64,000 nt of DNA from Sphingobacterium nematocida (GTDB taxonomy: Bacteria > Bacteroidota > Bacteroidia > Sphingobacteriales > Sphingobacteriaceae), in contig NZ_FUZF01000006.1 in NCBI RefSeq assembly GCF_900168125.1, positions 19,706-83,705 of the forward strand, read 5' to 3'. Positions within the stretch are counted from its first letter, which is position 1. Every line of letters starts with the position of its first letter. The notes beneath the pieces were generated by a model. That model was not told the DNA's origin and ran no database searches. It was given only the letters and a program-made list of their open reading frames with translations. This document shows, piece by piece, positions 1 to 8,231 of the stretch. Both the position numbers and the translations under genes were made by a program.

Positions 1-494
1 GGCTTAAATCCAGCCGGTTTACTACTATTTGGCTGTGCTTCCTCTGTAGAAGCTACAGGAGTTTCGATGTCAGAGATAGGGGCTTGTGTTACCTCCTTCT
101 CTTCTACTGGGGTAGTTTTCACTATCCCAGGCTTAAATCTCGGTTTGAAACCCGAAGGAGAAACATTTGACGTTTCTTGTGAAGTCTTTGCGTCTTCAAT
201 ACTTTTGCTAGTTGGTTTGGGAGCGAATTTAGGCTTAAAACCAAGTGTAGGACTCTTTTTAGCAGCTTGGATATCCTCAGCAGAAATACTGCTAGTTTTA
301 GGAAAGTCTACTTCTTCGGCTAATAAGTAACTTTTTCTTAATTTATTAAACCAAAATTTTTTGGAATGATCAAAGCTTTTTTCGCCCATTGCCCTATAAT
401 GAACCTCAAATTCCTTATAGAGCTCCTGATTTGCAGATTTCAATGCAAAAAGATCTATTTTCTTTTTTATAAAAAATTCTTCAAAACTGAGCAT
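1..494 (-). CDS. Hypothetical protein with FKP repeats (3' part beyond the window)
   Basis: Reading the minus strand from the ATG at 494 gives an open frame that runs off the left edge, so only about 164 residues are visible. The first 60 residues are helical and charged, beginning MLSFEEFFIKKKIDLFAL and ending in a basic WFNKLRKSYLL stretch. The rest is low-complexity, Lys/Pro/Thr/Ser-rich, with a recurring FKP motif (LGFKPKFAPKP, GFKPRFKPG, AGFKP). There is no signal peptide or membrane segment, so a cytoplasmic protein with a disordered repeat tail is likely. I do not recognise the family. A plus-strand open frame over the same stretch is a shadow. The gene ends its leader near 540, and the shared stem-loop at 602-637 separates it from yebC. 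Confidence 0.6.
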   Translation of the reverse strand, partial: MLSFEEFFIKKKIDLFALKSANQELYKEFEVHYRAMGEKSFDHSKKFWFNKLRKSYLLAEEVDFPKTSSISAEDIQAAKKSPTLGFKPKFAPKPTSKSIEDAKTSQETSNVSPSGFKPRFKPGIVKTTPVEEKEVTQAPISDIETPVASTEEAQPNSSKPAGFK

Positions 495-601
495 ATCCAA
501 ACTTAAATAAAATGCTTTGAATTCACGATATATAGACTGTTAAAAACTTTCATGATCCGCCAGCTAGCGAATTACCATCATGGATGAACCGCTACGTAAT
601 C

Positions 602-637
602 AAAAACCTTCACACGTTGAAGGTGTGAAGGTTTTTT
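602..637. terminator. Rho-independent terminator downstream of yebC
   Basis: A stem of about 13 bp (AAAACCTTCACAC against GTGTGAAGGTTTT) encloses a short loop. A-rich and T-rich flanks on both sides allow it to act on either strand. It lies 23 bp beyond the yebC stop, so its main use is to end the minus-strand threonine dehydrogenase-yebC transcript. Confidence 0.75.
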
Positions 638-659
638 AGCATCGTATCTAAGGACTTAA

Positions 660-1385
660 CTAGTCCATATTGTGATAAACAGCTTGTACGTCGTCATCCT
701 CTTCGATTTTATCGATAAGTTTTAAGACGTCAGCCGCTTCTTCTTCTGTCAATGTGCTATGAGATAACGAAATACGTTCTAGCTTGGCGGAAGTTACTTC
801 AATGTTTTTTTCTTCCAATAAGCGTTGCATATTCCCGAAATCTTCAAAAGAAGTCTGTACCACTACGATATCATTACCTTCTTCATCAGATTCTACGTAT
901 AGTTCCTCTAGGCCTCCGTCAATCAATTCCAGCTCTAGCTCTTCTACATCCAACTCTTCTGTCGCTGGAAATCTGAAAATAGATTTACGTTGGAATATGA
1001 AATCTAAAGAACCCGTTTTACCTAAAGAACCACCTGCTTTTGTAAAGTAACTACGGATATTTGCTACCGTTCTATTGGTATTATCAGTTGCGGTCTCGAT
1101 TAATACAGGTACACCGTGTGGACCATAGCCTTCATATACAAACTCCTCGTAGCCTTTGGAATCCTTTTCTGAAGCACGTTTGATTGCCGCTTCAACACGG
1201 TCTTTAGGCATGTTTACCGCTTTCGCATTTTGGATTGCAGTACGTAAGCGAGAGTTATTTTCAGGGTGAGGGCCTCCTTCTTTTACAGAAATTGCTATTT
1301 CTTTTCCTAAGCGCGTAAATTGTACGGCCATTTTGGCCCAACGCTTAAATTTTCTTTCTTTTCTAAATTCAAAAGCTCTACCCAT
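660..1385 (-). CDS. yebC: YebC/PmpR family transcriptional regulator
   Basis: A 241-residue protein of the widespread YebC/PmpR/TACO1 family, cytoplasmic. Members act as DNA-binding regulators, and recent work on relatives points to a role in relieving ribosome stalling; which applies here is unknown. The start MGRAFEFRKERK is the Bacteroidota variant of the usual MAGHSKW N-terminus. The core features follow: a basic N-terminal helical region, NMPKDRVEAAIKRA, the YEGYGPHGVPVLIE block near residue 105, the TDNTNRTVANIR segment, and an acidic C-terminal domain. Length is normal for the family. It starts 5 bp after the stop of the upstream dehydrogenase gene, so the two are probably co-transcribed, and it ends at the terminator at 602-637. 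Confidence 0.93.
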   Translation of the reverse strand: MGRAFEFRKERKFKRWAKMAVQFTRLGKEIAISVKEGGPHPENNSRLRTAIQNAKAVNMPKDRVEAAIKRASEKDSKGYEEFVYEGYGPHGVPVLIETATDNTNRTVANIRSYFTKAGGSLGKTGSLDFIFQRKSIFRFPATEELDVEELELELIDGGLEELYVESDEEGNDIVVVQTSFEDFGNMQRLLEEKNIEVTSAKLERISLSHSTLTEEEAADVLKLIDKIEEDDDVQAVYHNMD

Positions 1386-1390
1386 TTCTT

Positions 1391-2341
1391 TTATTTGTTT
1401 GTTTTAAGATTTTCGATCATGTCCTTTGTCATGGCCTCCAGGTCATAAGCTATTTCCCAGTTCCAATCTTTACGGGCATATTCATCGTCGATACTTTGCG
1501 GCCAAGAATCGGCAATAGCTTGGCGAGGATCTCCCGAGCTGTAAGACATCTCAAAATTAGGAAGAATTTTTTTAATTTCTTGCGCGATCATTTCAGGAGT
1601 GAAAGAAATACCAGCAAGATTATAACTTGATCGGATGGTTAAGTTCTCTGAAGGTGCATCCATCAGCTGTATAGTAGCACGTACAGCATCATCCATATAC
1701 ATCATCGGCAAAGCGGTACCTGCCGATAGAAAGCTCTCATAGCTACCTTTAGCCAGCGCTTCAAAGAAAATATGTACCGCATAATCCGTGGTTCCTCCGC
1801 CTGGAGCTGTTTTCCAGGAAATGATTCCAGGATAACGAATACTACGGATATCCAAACCATATTTAGCATGATAGTATTCACACAGACGTTCTCCAGAAAG
1901 CTTACTGATACCATAGATGCTATTTGGATCCATTACGCAGTATTGCGGCGTCTCTACTTTTGGAGAGTGAGGTCCGAAAACAGCGATTGAACTCGGCCAA
2001 AATATTTTCTTAATACCACCCAATTCAACAGCAAGATCCAAAACATTTAATAAGCCGTTCATGTTCAGGTCCCATGCCATCTGTGGATATTTTTCCCCTG
2101 TAGCCGACAACATCGCGGCTAGAAGATAGACCTGTGTAGGTTTATGCTTTTCGAAAAGAGTTTTTACGGCATCTTTATCAAGGACATTGATGATTTCGAA
2201 GTTATGATCAGGAGCAGTGATCTGAGGCTCTCTGATATCAGTTGTAATCACATTTTCGGCGCCAAATTTGGTTCTTAGTGCATCAGCTAGTTCGGTGCCG
2301 ATCTGACCGTTTGAACCAAGGATTATAATTGTTTCTTTCAT
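1391..2341 (-). CDS. SDR-type L-threonine 3-dehydrogenase-like NAD-dependent epimerase/dehydratase
   Basis: A 316-residue extended short-chain dehydrogenase. The Rossmann motif is GSNGQIG near residue 9 and the catalytic pair is YGISK. The stretch RYPGIISWKTAPGGGTTDY is characteristic of the epimerase-like L-threonine 3-dehydrogenases of Bacteroidota, which oxidise L-threonine to 2-amino-3-ketobutyrate with NAD. It is therefore not the zinc-dependent Tdh of E. coli. The frame is open back to a GTG at 2458, but the ATG at 2341 is chosen because it begins directly at the first beta strand (MKETIIILGSNG). The upstream part does not look like a conserved domain. The gene is followed after 5 bp by yebC. 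The promoter at 2476-2507 would give an untranslated leader of about 130 nt. Confidence 0.85.
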   Translation of the reverse strand: MKETIIILGSNGQIGTELADALRTKFGAENVITTDIREPQITAPDHNFEIINVLDKDAVKTLFEKHKPTQVYLLAAMLSATGEKYPQMAWDLNMNGLLNVLDLAVELGGIKKIFWPSSIAVFGPHSPKVETPQYCVMDPNSIYGISKLSGERLCEYYHAKYGLDIRSIRYPGIISWKTAPGGGTTDYAVHIFFEALAKGSYESFLSAGTALPMMYMDDAVRATIQLMDAPSENLTIRSSYNLAGISFTPEMIAQEIKKILPNFEMSYSSGDPRQAIADSWPQSIDDEYARKDWNWEIAYDLEAMTKDMIENLKTNK

Positions 2342-2475
2342 TAAAATAAATATTTTACGAGCTGTTGTTTTTTCAAAGACAACAAACTCGATTATGCGAT
2401 GTATAAACGATGAAAGTTGACCGCCGATATTTTTTACTAATTTAAAGGCAGAATACACTTCAACTTTCAGTGCTG

Positions 2476-2507
2476 CAAAGATAGGTGTTTTATCGCGTTT
2501 TTGTCAA
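2476..2507 (-). promoter_or_regulatory. Bacteroidota-type promoter for the threonine dehydrogenase gene
   Basis: On the minus strand, TTGAC at 2507-2503 is followed after the usual spacing of about 20 bp by TATCTTTG at 2483-2476, matching the Bacteroidota sigma-ABfr pattern (TTG at -33, TAnnTTTG at -7). The -33 element overlaps the stop codon of the upstream lamin-tail gene. Transcription would begin near 2469. This is a motif match only. Confidence 0.55.
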
Positions 2508-4159
2508 TAGTACTGCGATTTATGAACTAGTACAAAAGCCTCTCTAAAAACTTCTTTGTAGCCAGTCGCGTCATAAATTTCGACCCAATAAATATAATGT
2601 CCCGCGCGTGCTTTAAGCCCGTTGTCGTCTCTGCAGTCCCAAGTTATCTTTCCCTCAGAACTGGCGCTTTGATGGCGAATCAAACGTTTGATTAATATTC
2701 CTTTTTCATCGTAAATATGGACTGTCAACATATAGTCTGGGGCTTGTAGTTGATAATTTATTTCTAGTTTATCTTCAAAGCCATCCTCATCTGGAGACAC
2801 CGTTTTCGAGGTCAAAGAAAAAATATTTTTTCTTAAAAAGTTATCCACAGTTTTTGAGTTTTTGTATCCAGGAGTAGCACTACCAACCAATGTTGACGCC
2901 GATTTGAAGTTACCGGGGCGATTGGTTTCATCTTCATAAGAAGCCCTTTCTAAAGATACCCCCTTAGGATTATTGATCCACGGGCTATGCATATCCGTGT
3001 GATAGTATAGCGAATCGATAAGAGAGGTCGGTGAAAATAACGTTACGACCCCTTGTTGATTTGGATAAGCCGGTAAGGTAGGTACTTCATAAATGCGGTC
3101 ATACACTGCATTGGGATACGTTCTCTGCAATTTTTCTTTTTCTATCGTTAACACCAAAAAGTCGCTTGGTGAAATCAACAATAACCGATCCGATATGGTC
3201 CGATTCCCTAATTTCCACCCCTGAAGATCGATCGGGTGTTCCGTTTTATTATAGAGTTCGACAAAGTCGGGGCTTCCATCTTTAGGGTTAAATAGAATCT
3301 CATTGATTACGATAGAATTATACTCGGAGGGCTGTTGTTTGAAGATGAAATACGGAGGTATTGTGATCTGGGAGCCACAACTCTGGAAATCATTGATAAT
3401 TAAGGTATACAGTTTGTTGTTTTCCAGTGGCTCATTAAAAGTAAGAATGAGTGTATCCTGGCCTTCACTCCAAGAGATTTCGGAAGGGTGAGGATCTGTA
3501 TGATCGATAATAATTTGCTCTTTTGAAAAAACAGGAAGTATAGCCTTATCTACATTGAAAGTGATAAACATATTTTTATTACTGATTCTCGCGTCTGTGA
3601 TCCCAATGTTTGGTGTATGCTTAGCATTGTATATGGAATTGGGGCTGCTCGGGGTACCACCACGCATTGCCGTAGATGAGGACCAGTTTGATGCCATATT
3701 GCAGGACCAATTGGGGTTGATACGTTCGAGACTCCACCCACCAGCTTTTTTCGAAGCACTTTCGTGCCAACTGTCTTTGTAGGATACTTCGTCTATTACC
3801 AAATCCTGTTGATAAAGGGTGATGGTAGTTCCGGTATTGTTCAAGACAGGCCAATTAGATAGGGCAATAACATTTCCGTAGCTTTCCAAAAAAGCTGCTC
3901 CCTCCTGAGGGCATAAAACCACCAGTTGCTGTGGTGCTAAGAGATAAGATGGAAGAAGTATTATTTTGTTGTTGACTTTTAAGCTGATTTCAGAAAGGTT
4001 CTGCACAGAAGTGCCATTGTTGAAAAGTTCGATATACTCAAATGCAGGGAGTTGGCTTCCCTTAGGATTTGCCATTACCTCATTAACAATGATCCCTTTG
4101 CCATATACATACGACAGGGATAAAAAAACACAAAAAAAGGTGAAAAGCAGAGCTCTCAT
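2504..4159 (-). CDS. Secreted protein with two lamin-tail domains and a C-terminal FlgD-Ig-like domain
   Basis: A 551-residue exported protein. The ATG at 4159 is preferred over one 18 codons upstream because it begins a clean signal peptide (MRALLFTFFCVFLSLSYVYG). Two lamin-tail-domain (LTD) modules are visible. The first follows the signal (IIVNEVMANPKGSQLPAFEY, then IELFNNG). The second lies near residue 285 (IVINEILFNPKDGSPDFVEL, then YNKTEHPIDLQGW). The last 90 residues resemble the beta-sandwich domain that builds on FlgD/gliding-type sequences (SPDEDGFEDKLEINY, VHIYDEKGILIKRL, WDCRDDNGLKARAGHYIYWVE). LTD proteins of Bacteroidota are generally surface or periplasmic with calcium- or nucleic-acid-linked proposals. 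No substrate can be named here. It appears monocistronic. Confidence 0.8.
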   Translation of the reverse strand: MRALLFTFFCVFLSLSYVYGKGIIVNEVMANPKGSQLPAFEYIELFNNGTSVQNLSEISLKVNNKIILLPSYLLAPQQLVVLCPQEGAAFLESYGNVIALSNWPVLNNTGTTITLYQQDLVIDEVSYKDSWHESASKKAGGWSLERINPNWSCNMASNWSSSTAMRGGTPSSPNSIYNAKHTPNIGITDARISNKNMFITFNVDKAILPVFSKEQIIIDHTDPHPSEISWSEGQDTLILTFNEPLENNKLYTLIINDFQSCGSQITIPPYFIFKQQPSEYNSIVINEILFNPKDGSPDFVELYNKTEHPIDLQGWKLGNRTISDRLLLISPSDFLVLTIEKEKLQRTYPNAVYDRIYEVPTLPAYPNQQGVVTLFSPTSLIDSLYYHTDMHSPWINNPKGVSLERASYEDETNRPGNFKSASTLVGSATPGYKNSKTVDNFLRKNIFSLTSKTVSPDEDGFEDKLEINYQLQAPDYMLTVHIYDEKGILIKRLIRHQSASSEGKITWDCRDDNGLKARAGHYIYWVEIYDATGYKEVFREAFVLVHKSQYY

Positions 4160-4450
4160 GTGATTAATAATTGGTTCTTTGTAAGAATCGTATAGTTTCT
4201 CTATTGGGTACAAGATAAAGAATAATTTTTGCTCAAATACATCTTTGATATATTGAATATTCGGCGAGGAGGCGTATTATTTTGATAAATTAGTAAATTA
4301 ATGGCTTTATACAGGTGCTTTCTGTTAATATTCATCCGTTTAAAATAGAAAAAATGTAATTTTTTGTATCGATTACTCCTCTTTATTTGCTATGTTTGGC
4401 ATCGTGAACTTAGCGTAATAAGTCACGTAAGTACTAAAAATTATAAGAAA

Positions 4451-5440
4451 ATGAAAGTAGCAGTAGTTGGCGCAACAGGGCTTGTTGGGTCAGAAATTTT
4501 GACGGTATTAGCGGAAAGGAACTTCCCCGTAACAGAATTAATTCCAGTTGCCTCTGAAAGAAGTAAGGGTAAGGAAATTGAATTCAACGGTAAGAAGTTT
4601 AAAACGGTTACTCCTGATGAAGCTATTGCATTGAAACCACAAGTGGCTCTTTTTTCAGCAGGAGGAGGCGTATCAACGGAGTATGCACCTTTATTTGCAG
4701 CAGCAGGAATCACGGTGGTGGACAACTCATCAGCATGGCGGATGGATCCATCCAAAAAACTAGTGGTGCCAGAAGTAAATGGAGATGTGTTGACGGCGGA
4801 GGACAAGATTATCGCTAATCCCAATTGTTCAACCATTCAGATGGTTGTCGTGTTAAAGCCGCTACACGAAAAATATAAAATAAAGCGAGTAGTAGTATCT
4901 ACGTATCAATCGGTAACTGGTACAGGGGTAAAGGCAGTGCAGCAATTGAAGGACGAAAGAGCAGGATTAGAAGGAGAAAAAGCATACCCTTATCAAATAG
5001 ATCTTAATGTTATTCCACACATCGATGTTTTTCAGGAAAATGGGTATACCAAAGAAGAGATGAAGATGATTCAGGAGACAAATAAGATCATGCAGGATGA
5101 TTCGATCAAAGTGACCGCTACTACCGTACGTATACCAGTGATGGGAGGGCATTCGGAGTCTGTGAATATCGAGTTTGAAAATGATTTTGATGTAGAAGAA
5201 TTAAGAGGTCTACTTAGAAATCAAGAAGGGGTGATCGTTGTCGATAATCCCGCTAATTTAGAGTATCCAATGCCTAAAGATGCACACGGTAGAGACGAAG
5301 TATTTGTAGGGCGTATCCGTAGAGACGAATCACAGGCAAATACAGTAAACCTTTGGATTGTTGCTGATAATTTGAGAAAAGGAGCTGCGACAAATGCTGT
5401 ACAGGTTGCCGAGTTACTTAATAAAAAAGGCTTAATTTAA
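4451..5440 (+). CDS. asd: Aspartate-semialdehyde dehydrogenase
   Basis: A 329-residue cytoplasmic enzyme that reduces beta-aspartyl phosphate to aspartate semialdehyde with NADPH, feeding lysine/diaminopimelate, threonine and methionine synthesis. The N-terminal nucleotide motif GATGLVGSE is at residues 7-15, and the active-site cysteine is Cys126 in NPNCSTIQ. The conserved VSTYQSVTGTG and RIPVMGGHSESV (substrate-binding arginine and catalytic histidine) blocks follow in order. The frame is open for 29 codons upstream, but the ATG at 4451 starts exactly at the first strand (MKVAVVGATG). Length is normal. It is flanked by a divergent surface-protein gene and by its own terminator, so it is probably monocistronic. 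Confidence 0.95.
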   Translation: MKVAVVGATGLVGSEILTVLAERNFPVTELIPVASERSKGKEIEFNGKKFKTVTPDEAIALKPQVALFSAGGGVSTEYAPLFAAAGITVVDNSSAWRMDPSKKLVVPEVNGDVLTAEDKIIANPNCSTIQMVVVLKPLHEKYKIKRVVVSTYQSVTGTGVKAVQQLKDERAGLEGEKAYPYQIDLNVIPHIDVFQENGYTKEEMKMIQETNKIMQDDSIKVTATTVRIPVMGGHSESVNIEFENDFDVEELRGLLRNQEGVIVVDNPANLEYPMPKDAHGRDEVFVGRIRRDESQANTVNLWIVADNLRKGAATNAVQVAELLNKKGLI

Positions 5441-5467
5441 CGAACTAACCGTAAACATATATATACC

Positions 5468-5498
5468 AAAAAATGTCCTCATTCGAGGGCATTTTTTT
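5468..5498 (+). terminator. Rho-independent terminator of asd
   Basis: The stem AAAATGTCCTC / GAGGGCATTTT with a four-base loop is followed by a T run, 28 bp after the asd stop. Confidence 0.8.
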
Positions 5499-5504
5499 GA
5501 TTAT

Positions 5505-5695
5505 AACGTAATGATTAACTCTGTGTGGAGAGTAAAAATGAAAGCTTGCGAGCTCACCGTAGGTAATCTGTCATTGGTAACCTGAGGAACAGCCTGTCCC
5601 AGCTTGCCCCGAATCATCGGGGAGAACCGGGAACGGTGTGGCAATCTAATTTGCTTAAATACAGATTGCTTTGTAATCCCGAAGCGTAGGGTAAT
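5505..5695. repeat. Dispersed non-coding repeat sharing a core with the element at 25726-26013
   Basis: The 314-bp gap between asd and the Kelch gene holds two terminators and, between them, a stretch with no convincing gene. It contains AATCTGTCATTGGTAACCTG followed by GAGGAACAGCCTG. A close copy (AATCTGTCATTGGTAGCTTG, then ATGAGCAGCCT) occurs at about 25909-25942. It also carries internal inverted pieces (CCCGAATCATCGGGG and CAGATTGC-like ends). An open minus frame of 92 codons here has no protein-like features. Confidence 0.55.
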
Positions 5696-5732
5696 AAAAA
5701 AGGCGAATACTGATTTAGTATTCGCCTTTTTT
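5696..5732 (-). terminator. Terminator of the DUF4270-Kelch operon
   Basis: The stem AGGCGAATAC / GTATTCGCCT has a seven-base loop and A/T runs on both sides. It begins 22 bp after the Kelch gene stop on the minus strand. Confidence 0.8.
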
Positions 5733-5754
5733 ATGCTGTTATAGCAATTATTAA

Positions 5755-6744
5755 TTAACGTACTTGTGTAAATACCCAAGTGTCATCAAATTTCGTTGCA
5801 CTGTTCATTCCAGTAGTCAAGTAACCTTTTCCACCGATAGAGAATGAAACAGCTCCTTCTCTAGCATTTTGAGGTAAAGCTTGGTGTTTACTTTCCCACT
5901 TGTTTGCACCTACATCATATTTCCATACATTACCTAATACAGAAGCTTTTTTGCCACCAACTACATAGCCAAAGTTTCCGATTACAAATGTTGACGCAGA
6001 TTGACGTGTTAGATCATAAGTATTAGCTGCATCCTTCAATGGTGATAACTCATTCCAATTAGTTCCATCAAAAGAATAGAAATCCTCAGGGAATTGATTG
6101 TTATCCATACCGCCACCAATATAAGCTTTACCACTTACTACAAAAGCGAAAGCGTTAACGCGTTTGTTTTTCAAAGGAGAGGTAACGTTTGTCCAAGTAT
6201 CAGTCTTAGGATCGTATTTGTAAAAATCCTTAAGTGTTTTCTGTGTTTTGGTCGCTCCTGTTCCTACATAGCCAGCACCATTCAATGTAAATGCTACAGC
6301 GCCATAACGCGCTTCTCCTGGAAAGTCTGCAATTTTAGTCCATGCTTTAGTCGCAGGGTCGTATTTCCAGAAATCATTCAAAACGTCTGTACCATTAAAT
6401 CCCGTTCCTACATAACCTTTACCATCAACACTGAAACCTACAGCGCCATTACGAGCTTCTCCAGCAAAATCAGTAATGCGTGACCATAAATTATTTTTGA
6501 ATTCCCATGCATCTTTTGTTCTTTCATTTGTTGACAAGATACCTGTTGCTAGATATCCAGTTTCTCCGATTTGAAAAGAAGCAGCGGCACTTCTTGGATC
6601 GCCATCAAAAGCCGAATCTTTGACCCATTCTGTAGGACCTGTATCAGTTGTAGAGTCCTCATCATCGCTTTTCTTACATGAATTAAAGGCAGTCAACGAA
6701 AAAACGCAGGCCAAAACTACAACAAGCCAATTTTTCTTATTCAT
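5755..6744 (-). CDS. Kelch-repeat lipoprotein (galactose-oxidase-like propeller)
   Basis: A 329-residue predicted lipoprotein. The ATG at 6744 gives a proper signal ending in a lipobox, with the acylated cysteine near residue 23 (SLTAFNSCKK). A nine-codon upstream extension has no role. After a short acidic spacer there are about six repeats of roughly 50 residues carrying the pattern GYVGTGF..TDVLNDFWKYDP....W..I..FPG.AR.GAV.F, the Kelch signature, so a six-bladed beta propeller is expected. It begins 4 bp beyond the stop of the DUF4270 lipoprotein gene. The pairing DUF4270-Kelch recurs in Bacteroidota, and the two are probably made and exported together. The substrate or partner is unknown. 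Confidence 0.85.
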   Translation of the reverse strand: MNKKNWLVVVLACVFSLTAFNSCKKSDDEDSTTDTGPTEWVKDSAFDGDPRSAAASFQIGETGYLATGILSTNERTKDAWEFKNNLWSRITDFAGEARNGAVGFSVDGKGYVGTGFNGTDVLNDFWKYDPATKAWTKIADFPGEARYGAVAFTLNGAGYVGTGATKTQKTLKDFYKYDPKTDTWTNVTSPLKNKRVNAFAFVVSGKAYIGGGMDNNQFPEDFYSFDGTNWNELSPLKDAANTYDLTRQSASTFVIGNFGYVVGGKKASVLGNVWKYDVGANKWESKHQALPQNAREGAVSFSIGGKGYLTTGMNSATKFDDTWVFTQVR

Positions 6745-6748
6745 AAGA

Positions 6749-8113
6749 TTATTTGAATTTAGTATATACAATATTTAATTTAATTTTTGGTTTGCCATTC
6801 TCTGTGGCTATCATTGTTCCATTAGCTGTTCCGAACAGTGCCGGAGAAGCTGTCGATAATAATAAAGAAGTTCCTCTATATTCAGGACGATTTACATTTT
6901 TAATGTAATCAATCAGATTAAAAACATAACGTCCGTTTATACCAGAGTCGTTGCCCGGTATAAAAGTCGCTTGTTGAATACTGTTTGAGAATGGAACTCT
7001 CACATAAGAGATGGGGACTCCATTACTATTCGCAATCAATAACATTAATTGATTGGGCGTCGGGTAAAAACCATAATTATTACCTGCAGTTTCTACAATC
7101 AGTTCTACTTTATTTACCGCTAAATTCTCTTCATACATGAATTCATTTAACGAAGGAATCGTCATTTTCGCTACAAGGCCACCTCCGGCTTGGATAAATA
7201 CCTCGCCATTTGTAGCCGTACTACTAATCTCTCTATTTGTCGTATTTAGACTTGCATAAGCAGTCCCTGTACGATCATGTTCAATATTGTTATATTGATA
7301 AGCTTTACCTCCGGCAGAGATCACTTTAGCACCCCTTTTTAGAAAGCCATCAGAACCTACGTAAGAATAGTTGACGTTCATTTGTAAGGTGTCACTCAAC
7401 CCTAAAATAGCTGTGTTTTGAGAACCAGGTACTAGGACCAGACCTTTTAAGTATTGTTGAAAAGATTCATTCGAGGTAACATTGATATCATTGGCACGTA
7501 CCATATCGAAAATTTCCTGCCCAAAAGATTGATTCAATCGCACACTGATGCTATCCAAAGAACGGATAGTAGGATTGAATGTCTTGGTGCCTAAAGCTGT
7601 TGCGTCAAAATTAAATTTCTGATCATTGAAGATCGTAGGACCAGTGACATAGATTGGCGTATTATAGTTATCGATGGCATTGGTGATGTCTTTAGTGACG
7701 ATCTCCTCCGTTACACGGTGTACGGCGATAGTTTGTGCTTTTGTCGTATCTCCATAAAAATATCTAGCTCTATTTGGTCTTAGTATTAAATTTACGGAAT
7801 CAAAGACGGCATTCGTAGGGATATCGTTTACTAAGGTTTGCAGCTGCACTAAGAAATAGGAGGAGGACTTTAGCGATCCAACTTTAGGTTGTGTCGATTT
7901 GCCAACTAGTAAAGTTCCAGTACCTGCAGAAGGCATGTTTAATAATTGAAATGTAGACGTATTAATCGTCATGGAGTCAACAACAACAATACCCATATTC
8001 TCGTTGGGATTTTCCAAGGACACGTTCATCTCTTTGTCACAGCTAGTAAAGGAAACTGTCGTCGCAAGTAAAAATAGAAATAAAAGGTATTTAAAACGTA
8101 ATAATTGCCTCAT
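6749..8113 (-). CDS. DUF4270 domain-containing lipoprotein
   Basis: A 454-residue lipoprotein. The signal peptide ends at a lipobox (TVSFTSCDK, cysteine near residue 25). The mature part begins with the DUF4270-type sequence ENPNENMGIVVVDSMTINT and continues as a beta-rich domain with repeated short strands to the C-terminus. DUF4270 proteins are known only from Bacteroidota and are generally found at the cell surface or periplasm; no activity has been assigned. It is the first gene of a two-gene operon with the Kelch lipoprotein. A minus-strand -7-like box is present 18 bp before the start. Confidence 0.85.
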   Translation of the reverse strand: MRQLLRFKYLLFLFLLATTVSFTSCDKEMNVSLENPNENMGIVVVDSMTINTSTFQLLNMPSAGTGTLLVGKSTQPKVGSLKSSSYFLVQLQTLVNDIPTNAVFDSVNLILRPNRARYFYGDTTKAQTIAVHRVTEEIVTKDITNAIDNYNTPIYVTGPTIFNDQKFNFDATALGTKTFNPTIRSLDSISVRLNQSFGQEIFDMVRANDINVTSNESFQQYLKGLVLVPGSQNTAILGLSDTLQMNVNYSYVGSDGFLKRGAKVISAGGKAYQYNNIEHDRTGTAYASLNTTNREISSTATNGEVFIQAGGGLVAKMTIPSLNEFMYEENLAVNKVELIVETAGNNYGFYPTPNQLMLLIANSNGVPISYVRVPFSNSIQQATFIPGNDSGINGRYVFNLIDYIKNVNRPEYRGTSLLLSTASPALFGTANGTMIATENGKPKIKLNIVYTKFK

Positions 8114-8130
8114 ATATATTAGTTGACATG

Positions 8131-8138
8131 CAAATGTA
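8131..8138 (-). promoter_or_regulatory. Possible -7 box for the DUF4270 operon
   Basis: TACATTTG on the minus strand matches TAnnTTTG exactly and lies 18 bp upstream of the start codon. No good TTTG is seen at the expected -33 distance, so this is a weak call. Confidence 0.35.
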
Positions 8139-8231
8139 AGTAATACGTATTGTTAATATGTGTTATAATTTGTTAAATATGACCCTAAACAATTCGTCGT
8201 GCAAATCTAAGAATTTAAATTTGTTTTAATC

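Noticed and set aside
67..330. Plus-strand open frame of 87 codons at the left edge
   Set aside because: It mirrors the minus-strand FKP-repeat gene, which has a protein-like head and a repeat tail; the plus frame has no start context or domain.
4441..4836. Minus-strand frame of 131 codons antisense to asd
   Set aside because: asd is unambiguous with its catalytic motifs; the antisense frame is a codon-bias shadow.
5501..5779. Minus-strand frame of 92 codons between asd and the Kelch gene
   Set aside because: It lies on a dispersed repeat and a terminator and runs into the Kelch gene end; composition is not protein-like.
6094..6483. Plus-strand frame of 129 codons within the Kelch gene
   Set aside because: It is antisense to the regular Kelch repeats, which explains its length and internal periodicity.
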